60,826 nucleotides of DNA, from positions 1-60,826 of the forward strand of contig PVWD01000007.1 in the NCBI GenBank assembly GCA_003003615.1, read 5' to 3'. The translations under genes and the position numbers were made by a program. Each line of letters starts with the position of its first letter. Positions within the stretch are counted from its first letter, which is position 1. Shown here one piece after another: positions 55,530-60,826 of this stretch. This DNA comes from a filamentous cyanobacterium CCP2. GTDB lineage: Bacteria; Cyanobacteriota; Cyanobacteriia; Elainellales; Elainellaceae. Below the pieces are notes generated by a model. The model ran no database searches. It saw only the letters and a list, made by a program, of their open reading frames with translations, and had not been told where the DNA came from.

Positions 55530-56342
55530 ATGGCAGAACTGGTGATCCGTCGAGAGCGTAAGCAAGCCCGCTACTTCGTTGAGAAGCTGGGGGACACAGC
55601 CGGTTTGGACATGATTCTAGTCCCTGGTGGAACCTTCGTGATGGGTTCTCCCGATGACGAACCAGAACGCACTGATGTTGAAAGCCCACAGCACGAAGTA
55701 AATGTTCCCACCTTCTTCATGGGACGCTATCCGGTTACTCAAGCTCAATGGCGATTTGTAGCAGAGCTGCCCGAAGTCAACCGAGAACTAAATCTAGACC
55801 CTTCCCACTTCAAAGGAGACAAACGACCTGTAGAGCGGGTGACCTGGTACGATGCGGTGGAATTTTGCGATCGGCTCTCCGTCTACACCAAACGAGAATA
55901 TCACTTACCCACTGAAGCCGAGTGGGAATATGCCTGTCGGGCTGGAATCACCACTCCATTTCATTTTGGGGAAACAATTTCTTCTGAGTTGGTAAACTAT
56001 GCTGCTTCTGAAACCTATAACAATGGATCGAAGGGAGAGTATCGAAAAGAAACGACTCCTGTAGACCATTTCGGTATTGCTAATGCCTTTGGGTTATGCG
56101 ACATGCACGGGAATGTGTGGGAGTGGTGTTTAGACCATTGGCATGACAATTATGAGGGTGCGCCGATCGATGGGAGTGCTTGGTTAACTGACAATGAGGA
56201 TGCAAGTCGAGTAATACGCGGCGGTTCCTGGTACGACTTTCCCTGGGCTTGTCGGTCTGCCTATCGCTACTCCGGTTCGCCCGTCTCCCAGCACTACTTT
56301 ATTGGTTTTCGCGTTGTATGTGTTGCTCCGAGGACTCTGTAA
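55530..56342 (+). CDS. FGE-sulfatase/C-type-lectin domain protein
   Basis: A 270-residue stand-alone FGE-like domain, closely similar to the domains of the two preceding genes (LVPGGTFVMGSPDDEPER; YHLPTEAEWEYACRAG; GLCDMHGNVWEWCLDHWHDNY). It ends in GGSW...CRSAYR...GFRVVC. The first FGE Cys position is Asp, so oxidation of a client cysteine is not expected. ATG 55530 follows the GUN4 gene stop by 14 nt with GAGG between. It is probably a secreted-independent, cytosolic binding protein acting in the same system (inferred). Confidence 0.87.
   Translation: MAELVIRRERKQARYFVEKLGDTAGLDMILVPGGTFVMGSPDDEPERTDVESPQHEVNVPTFFMGRYPVTQAQWRFVAELPEVNRELNLDPSHFKGDKRPVERVTWYDAVEFCDRLSVYTKREYHLPTEAEWEYACRAGITTPFHFGETISSELVNYAASETYNNGSKGEYRKETTPVDHFGIANAFGLCDMHGNVWEWCLDHWHDNYEGAPIDGSAWLTDNEDASRVIRGGSWYDFPWACRSAYRYSGSPVSQHYFIGFRVVCVAPRTL
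56217..56321 (+). other. Putative DGR variable region 3
   Basis: 3' end of the last FGE gene. Variable codons include TAC GAC TTT GCT TAT TAC TCC GGT GTC TCC CAC TAC TTT ATT, 14 of about 16 being NNC/NNT, the pattern produced from AAC/AAT template codons. The flank (GCGTTGTATGTGTTG and a T/C-rich stretch after the stop) may hold the IMH element. Confidence 0.55.
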
Positions 56343-56796
56343 CCCTTTACCCTCTTGCTCTTTAGCCCTTTTCACTCTTTTCTTTACGCTTTCTTCCGCG
56401 CAGAGCGCGTTGGCAAAGCCTCTCCACAGGAGAATCAAAATTTTTGGCACTCTACCAACTTCGATCTGTCCCAATTGCACGCACATCTGCCTCAGTAAAA
56501 CAGCATTCTAAATCTGCATGCTTTTTCTCATCTGATAACGAGCTAAACAAAACCGCTCAATCTGCTCCCTCACCGTCTTCTTCCGGCGAATGAACTTATT
56601 GTTATTCTCAATCTAGTAGGGGTAGATTCCCCGCTGCTCTGCGGCGAAGAGGACAAACTGCAATCCGAAGCTTTAGGTTCGGCAGCAGATCCTATTTCAT
56701 ACCCCGTCCGCTTGCGGCGGGGTTCGTTGATTCCGCAACCCAAGCCAAATCTGCGTCGTTAAAGCGGTAGAAGATCGGAAAAAGTTTTTCTCTTTT
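56343..56796. other. Convergent intergenic stretch with repeat and hairpins
   Basis: About 450 bp between convergent genes. It holds the second copy of the post-FGE repeat (56403-56446) and two GC-rich hairpins: CGCTGC-TCT-GCGGCG (56632-56646) and ACCCCG-CCGC/GCGG-CGGGGT (56701-56723). Such hairpin pairs resemble ends of IS200/IS605-type elements, but no transposase gene is present. No DGR template repeat or reverse transcriptase is visible. Confidence 0.6.
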
Positions 56797-59700
56797 TTAC
56801 TTCACCAACCCAGCCAATCGCTCCAGCTTTTCTCGCCAATCCTCATCATGCCGCAGAACCACGATCGCATAATTGGCGTTATACCGCAGGTTATCTCGCT
56901 CCAGTCGATCGCGCTGCTGCTGGTCAGGATGATCATGGATAGAGCCATCGCAGAAGACGGCGACTTTAGCTGATTTGTAGAGGAAATCAGGTTTGGCATT
57001 GGCTTCCGGAATGAGTTCTTGGGCGGTGTCGGGTAGTTTCAAGCCATGCTGATACATCTCATCCAGAACCATCCGTTCAAATTCAGAGTTAGGGTCAGTC
57101 TGCGATCGTAATTGCTGATAATGGGCTTCCCGCGTTCCTCCTTGCATCTGGCGATCGATCCTGCTGGTTGTGAGTTGGTCTAACCAGCCATGAATCAAGT
57201 GACGATTCAGCAGGGGATGGTCAAACTGATTGCCATAGGACAGCAAGCATTCGTAGCAGGCTTGAGTACAGCTTTCCTTCTCTTCAACAAAGTGGCAAAT
57301 ATCCAGGGCAGCCTGGGCGATCGATTGGAAGGTATCTGGCTTTTCGAGCAACTGTGATAGCACTCCGGCTCCCCCTTCTGCGGCTTCCCAAAACAACAAG
57401 TGTTTACCCTGTCCCAATCGTTCTGAACAGAGTTCATTGTCTTCCAACTTATAAACCGCCTGAATCGCCCGTTCAAGGGCATACTGCAAGGTTGCCAAAA
57501 AAGCTTCTGTGTTCTCAGTTGGAACATTCACTGGCTCCATCACCAGAATATTGCAAGTATCTTTGACCAGCAAATGAACCTGACTGTGGTTCGTCGGTGC
57601 AGCGATCGTTGGTTCCTCACTGGTTTCGCCCCAGGTTCCGGTTTTGGTATCCAGCTTAAAACCAATTTCGTTATAGTTGCGCTTCAACCCTCGGTTGAGC
57701 CGCCAAACCTTTGCCGTGTCTCCGTAGGACAGTTTCAACAGCGTTGTCCCATCTGCGGCAGACACCGTCGCTACATCTTGCCGACCCGATTCATATCGGA
57801 AATGGGTCGTCAGGTTATAACCATACTTTAACCGTTCTTCTTCATCGCAGGTAATTCGTTCGCGGCGGCGGGTAATCATGGTGCCCATTTCTAAGACTCG
57901 ATTGAGTCGTGGCAGATTTCTTTGATCGCTAGAGGTAATCCGCGCACCACAGTTTTCGCAGGTATCTCTCGTTGCACTATCACCTTCGTGAAAATATCCA
58001 CATTGCGAGCATAATCCAACTCGTTGATATTCTCGTTCAATGCCCCCAGCCGGAATCCGAGTTTTGGCAATCTGAAACTTGTTCCCTTCGTAATAAACGA
58101 TATTACCAGGTGCAAACTCGCGCAGTGCCACAATACGAGAACGGGAAATGAACTCCCCTTCATCCCCTGCGGGAACGTATGCCCGAACTGGCAATCGGGG
58201 GAAGTTATAGCCCGGCAGGAAGCCTTCCGAAGCAAAGTAGCGGTAGGGGTAAAACTCAAATTCACTTTGGCTCTTACCGGACGTGACCTGCCCAATTAGC
58301 AAGTCAATTTGTCTGCGGGCTTCTCGTTCCTGGTTATCGGCGTTCTGGCGTTCCTCCTGCGTAGCGATTCCCCTGGTGGCACGATCGATGATCTGACGAG
58401 CATGGTTGAGTTGAGCCACGGCATCGCTGTAAAGCTCTCGCCATCGTTCACAGGCGCGATCGAACTCAAGGGGAGCATCTTCAATGCGTTGCTGTAACCA
58501 ATCCAGCGAGTACCAGGACATCCGGTTCAAGTCTGCCTGACAAAACGTATCAGCCAAAATAGACTGCGCTGCTTGCACACAGCGATTCAAGCGATCGGGT
58601 GGGAGATTGAGCTGGAGCTGCACACTTTCTTTGAGTGGGTAGCCTGCTTGCTCCAAGTCCAGCAATTGGCTCATGGAATCTCCCAGGTATAACCCGGTAT
58701 GCGCTAACCAGATGGAGTAGATGTGAGACTTGATTAAATCCTGGTTGCCCAGTTCCAACTTCGGGGGCACCACGACCCCTGCCACCATTTGGCTTTGACG
58801 ACGGAAGAAATACTGATCGTGCCCGCTGCCGACTGAGGCATAGGTAATGACAAGCGCACCTTGCCCACTGCGTCCTGCCCGCCCACTGCGTTGAGCATAA
58901 TTAGCAGGACTGGGGGGTACGTTTCGCAAATGCACCACGTTGAGATCCGAAATGTCGATCCCCAGTTCCATAGTGGGTGAGCAAAACAGAGCCGCTAATT
59001 CTCCCTTACGAAACAGATCTTCCCGTTCCTGCCGTTTGATCGTTTTGACCTGTCCCGTATGCTCTCGTCCTTCCATGCTGTGGGTTTGCTGGGCACTCCG
59101 CTCATAAAAGTCCTGGAAGAACAAATTGACGGAGGTGGGGGTTTCTTCGGCTCCCTCAAGGCGGCGGGCAGTTAGGACATCAGGGGCGATCGTGTTTGTT
59201 TTTTGGGAACGCCACTGAAGGGAATCAATCCGTAATTGGACTTCAGTTCCGTCTTTAATCAGATAACCGCTGTCACACAGGACGTTGATAAGTGCGGTGA
59301 TCAGCAGGGCATATTCTGATTCTGGAATAGATTCAACTAGCCAACTCCAGGCGCGAGGCGAGCGCAAAAACTGCCCAATCTTACTGCGGGAGGTGAGGCG
59401 GAGTTTGGAGCGGCTACGTTTACGCCCCGCCTGCTCACCGACGCTGGTGCTGGCCCATTTTGCTTCGTGCAGTCGCTCGTAGGCATCAAATGTCCAGGGA
59501 TCTTTGAGTGCCTGATTCACTTCCTTCTTCAGTTGCTCAATCCGATCGGGTTGCAGCAATCGAGCATCAATGACCAGTTCTCGCCGCAACAGATCCAGCA
59601 GTGTTTTTGCAGCCACTAATCGTTCGGATGGTGTGGCACGTAGTAAGAGGGGATGGGGATATTTCTGCCAGGGTTCATTTGCCTGACACACCTCATCCAG

Positions 59701-60826
59701 GTCAATGTATTCGATCGCCAGCAGTCCACATTGCTCCAGGTTGGGCTGCACAATCCGCCAGCCCCGGCGCAGGTCTTCGTAGAGACGATACTCAATCAGG
59801 TTTTGAAAGGCTTCCTGATTCCGCCGCTTCCCGACTCCATATTCCGCAACTTGGCGGGCATAGTCGGTTTGCTCTAGCTGCATTTGCTGACATACCTCAA
59901 CCGCCAGTTGAGCATGGGTGAGCGTATGATTCGCTTGCAACGCACTGTGGAGGGCAGACCGCAGAAAACTGGTTTGCACAAAGTCGTTGAAGTGCCCTGC
60001 CTGAAGCGAAGCATCCTGACGGTTATCGGTAAAGCTGAGGATTTTGGCAGCTTCCGATTGCTCACCTAACGCTGTTTTAAGACGACTGACGGTTGAGAGA
60101 CAAAGCAGGGTAGTGGCGGTGCTGCGTCCTTCACTACTGAGGCGAGACAGTTTAACAAACTCATTTTTCCGCGCATCATGCACCACTCCACAGTTGAGGC
60201 AGGTCATGAGCGGTTTTGCTGTAAACCAACCGCTTGTCCCTTCTAATAGGGAACTGGTCACCTTGCCGTTCGGCAGGACTTGCAGCCGTTGGGGAATGAA
60301 GCGGACATACTCCTTCTTCGGGACTTGCCCCTCCCGCTTCGTTTGCTTGAACCAGCTATCCGGAAGCCGCTCTTCATCGCCTTCACTCCACAGGTTCGGC
60401 TCATGCAACGTCAGGTAGCCTTCACGGATATCAGTGTTATCCGGATCAATGTCGATCGCCGTTGGTAGCAGGGGTTGTACCGTCTGATTTTCGGCATCGT
60501 AACGGATCACGTAATAGTCCTGCCCACAGTTGCGGCAGAAAACGAGCGGATACAGCAATCGGTCTTCTGTGGTGGCGTACTGCCCTTCCAGGGTGAGCAA
60601 CCGCTGCTTGTGGGGTTCAATCGTCGCATAAACACTGCCCCCTTGAGAGATGAACTGATGCAGCCGGAATGCCAATCCACCCGTTTTACTGCCCCAGAGG
60701 AACATTTGCTTGAGTACGCCCAGGCAGGTTTCCGTAGGCAGTTGGGTTTGTTCTGCCAGTTGTGCCGCCCCCGCTTCCAGGGTGATCGGTGTGCGACGAA
60801 CCAGGAGTGGGGAATCGGGAATGGGG
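56797..60826 (-). CDS. Superfamily 2 helicase with DUF1998 (MZB) domain and C-terminal nuclease, partial
   Basis: At least 1,342 residues; the 5' end is beyond the window, since the frame stays open upstream of the Met at 60705 (…SPLLVRRTPITLEAGAAQLAEQ). The helicase C-domain shows FCSPTMELGIDISDLNVVHL and motif VI NYAQRSGRAGRSGQ; the Walker A half is off-window. Zinc-binding Cys sets appear (FCRNCGQDY, TCLNCGVVH, CSQCGYF...CENCGAR), then the DUF1998 four-Cys block ESCTQACYECLLSYGNQ. The last 100 residues (KPDFLYKSAKVAVFCDGSIHD) look like a PD-(D/E)XK or Vsr/DUF559-type nuclease. DISARM and related anti-phage systems use such helicases. Confidence 0.87.
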   Translation of the reverse strand, partial: PIPDSPLLVRRTPITLEAGAAQLAEQTQLPTETCLGVLKQMFLWGSKTGGLAFRLHQFISQGGSVYATIEPHKQRLLTLEGQYATTEDRLLYPLVFCRNCGQDYYVIRYDAENQTVQPLLPTAIDIDPDNTDIREGYLTLHEPNLWSEGDEERLPDSWFKQTKREGQVPKKEYVRFIPQRLQVLPNGKVTSSLLEGTSGWFTAKPLMTCLNCGVVHDARKNEFVKLSRLSSEGRSTATTLLCLSTVSRLKTALGEQSEAAKILSFTDNRQDASLQAGHFNDFVQTSFLRSALHSALQANHTLTHAQLAVEVCQQMQLEQTDYARQVAEYGVGKRRNQEAFQNLIEYRLYEDLRRGWRIVQPNLEQCGLLAIEYIDLDEVCQANEPWQKYPHPLLLRATPSERLVAAKTLLDLLRRELVIDARLLQPDRIEQLKKEVNQALKDPWTFDAYERLHEAKWASTSVGEQAGRKRSRSKLRLTSRSKIGQFLRSPRAWSWLVESIPESEYALLITALINVLCDSGYLIKDGTEVQLRIDSLQWRSQKTNTIAPDVLTARRLEGAEETPTSVNLFFQDFYERSAQQTHSMEGREHTGQVKTIKRQEREDLFRKGELAALFCSPTMELGIDISDLNVVHLRNVPPSPANYAQRSGRAGRSGQGALVITYASVGSGHDQYFFRRQSQMVAGVVVPPKLELGNQDLIKSHIYSIWLAHTGLYLGDSMSQLLDLEQAGYPLKESVQLQLNLPPDRLNRCVQAAQSILADTFCQADLNRMSWYSLDWLQQRIEDAPLEFDRACERWRELYSDAVAQLNHARQIIDRATRGIATQEERQNADNQEREARRQIDLLIGQVTSGKSQSEFEFYPYRYFASEGFLPGYNFPRLPVRAYVPAGDEGEFISRSRIVALREFAPGNIVYYEGNKFQIAKTRIPAGGIEREYQRVGLCSQCGYFHEGDSATRDTCENCGARITSSDQRNLPRLNRVLEMGTMITRRRERITCDEEERLKYGYNLTTHFRYESGRQDVATVSAADGTTLLKLSYGDTAKVWRLNRGLKRNYNEIGFKLDTKTGTWGETSEEPTIAAPTNHSQVHLLVKDTCNILVMEPVNVPTENTEAFLATLQYALERAIQAVYKLEDNELCSERLGQGKHLLFWEAAEGGAGVLSQLLEKPDTFQSIAQAALDICHFVEEKESCTQACYECLLSYGNQFDHPLLNRHLIHGWLDQLTTSRIDRQMQGGTREAHYQQLRSQTDPNSEFERMVLDEMYQHGLKLPDTAQELIPEANAKPDFLYKSAKVAVFCDGSIHDHPDQQQRDRLERDNLRYNANYAIVVLRHDEDWREKLERLAGLVK

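Noticed and set aside
43004-60826. CRISPR array or cas12k for the transposon
   Set aside because: No regularly spaced repeats and no Cas12k-like ORF are visible in the window.
60809-60826. GGGGAATCGGGAATGGGG, like the heptameric short repeats
   Set aside because: It reads as in-frame coding sequence of the helicase gene, so it is more likely ordinary codons.

Overview
The window is chromosomal DNA from a cyanobacterium. The evidence is an allophycocyanin alpha subunit, NblA, a high-light-inducible protein, the sulfolipid pair sqdB/sqdX, CoaR/CoaT, GUN4 and PEP-CTERM proteins, and very frequent GCGATCGC (HIP1) octamers. The gene content fits a filamentous, Leptolyngbya-like lineage, but I cannot place it to genus. 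The first 19 bases are a Nextera transposase mosaic end, so position 1 is a contig end carrying sequencing adapter.

Layout. 0.7-13 kb: stress genes (CsbD, RRM protein), a cobalt-efflux unit (coaR divergent from coaT, then an Hsp70-like gene), a VapB-like/VapC pair whose antitoxin carries HEAT repeats, a small XRE regulator with direct-repeat operators, a UbiA prenyltransferase and a prolyl oligopeptidase. 14-29 kb: a PEP-CTERM protein, the sqdB-sqdX sulfolipid pair, a lysozyme with four N-terminal repeats, Tag, a CADD-type protein, a PadR/DUF4188 divergent pair, a copper amine oxidase, and a glycosyltransferase followed by an ABC exporter with a kinase-like tail. 28.8-34.8 kb: a light-harvesting/photoprotection patch: ftsH with an apcA paralogue immediately downstream, hli, nblA, a receiver protein with Glu at the phosphoacceptor site, and an in-frame 33-codon relic of an orange carotenoid protein gene. 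35-43 kb: PRC-barrel, pentapeptide-repeat, NACHT and small stress-type genes, plus a second RRM gene beside a csbD copy killed by a stop codon.

From about 43.08 kb to the right edge the content changes to a transposon and conflict-system region. It opens with repeats resembling a Tn7-like left end, then tnsB (split over two reading frames), tnsC (Walker A and B residues lost) and a short tniQ. The order and sizes match type V-K CRISPR-associated transposons, but no cas12k or CRISPR array lies in the window; in that class both sit beyond the cargo near the right end, so they could lie past the right edge. The cargo position is filled by a co-directional, partly overlapping set: a trypsin-co-occurring-domain protein, a CHAT protease with a VMAP C-terminus, a MoxR AAA+ ATPase, a SAV_2336-like protein fused to an FGE-sulfatase (C-type-lectin-like) domain, an FGE-GUN4 fusion and a third FGE protein. 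This is a VMAP-type ternary conflict system. Its three lectin-like tails differ at clustered NNC/NNT codons, the signature of diversity-generating-retroelement target sites. Convergent to it is a large helicase-DUF1998-nuclease fusion that runs off the right edge.

One roughly 50-80 bp intergenic repeat (core GGGCATCTTGCCCGCCCA) occurs five times between 2.5 and 33.7 kb. I found no tRNA, rRNA or CRISPR array by eye.
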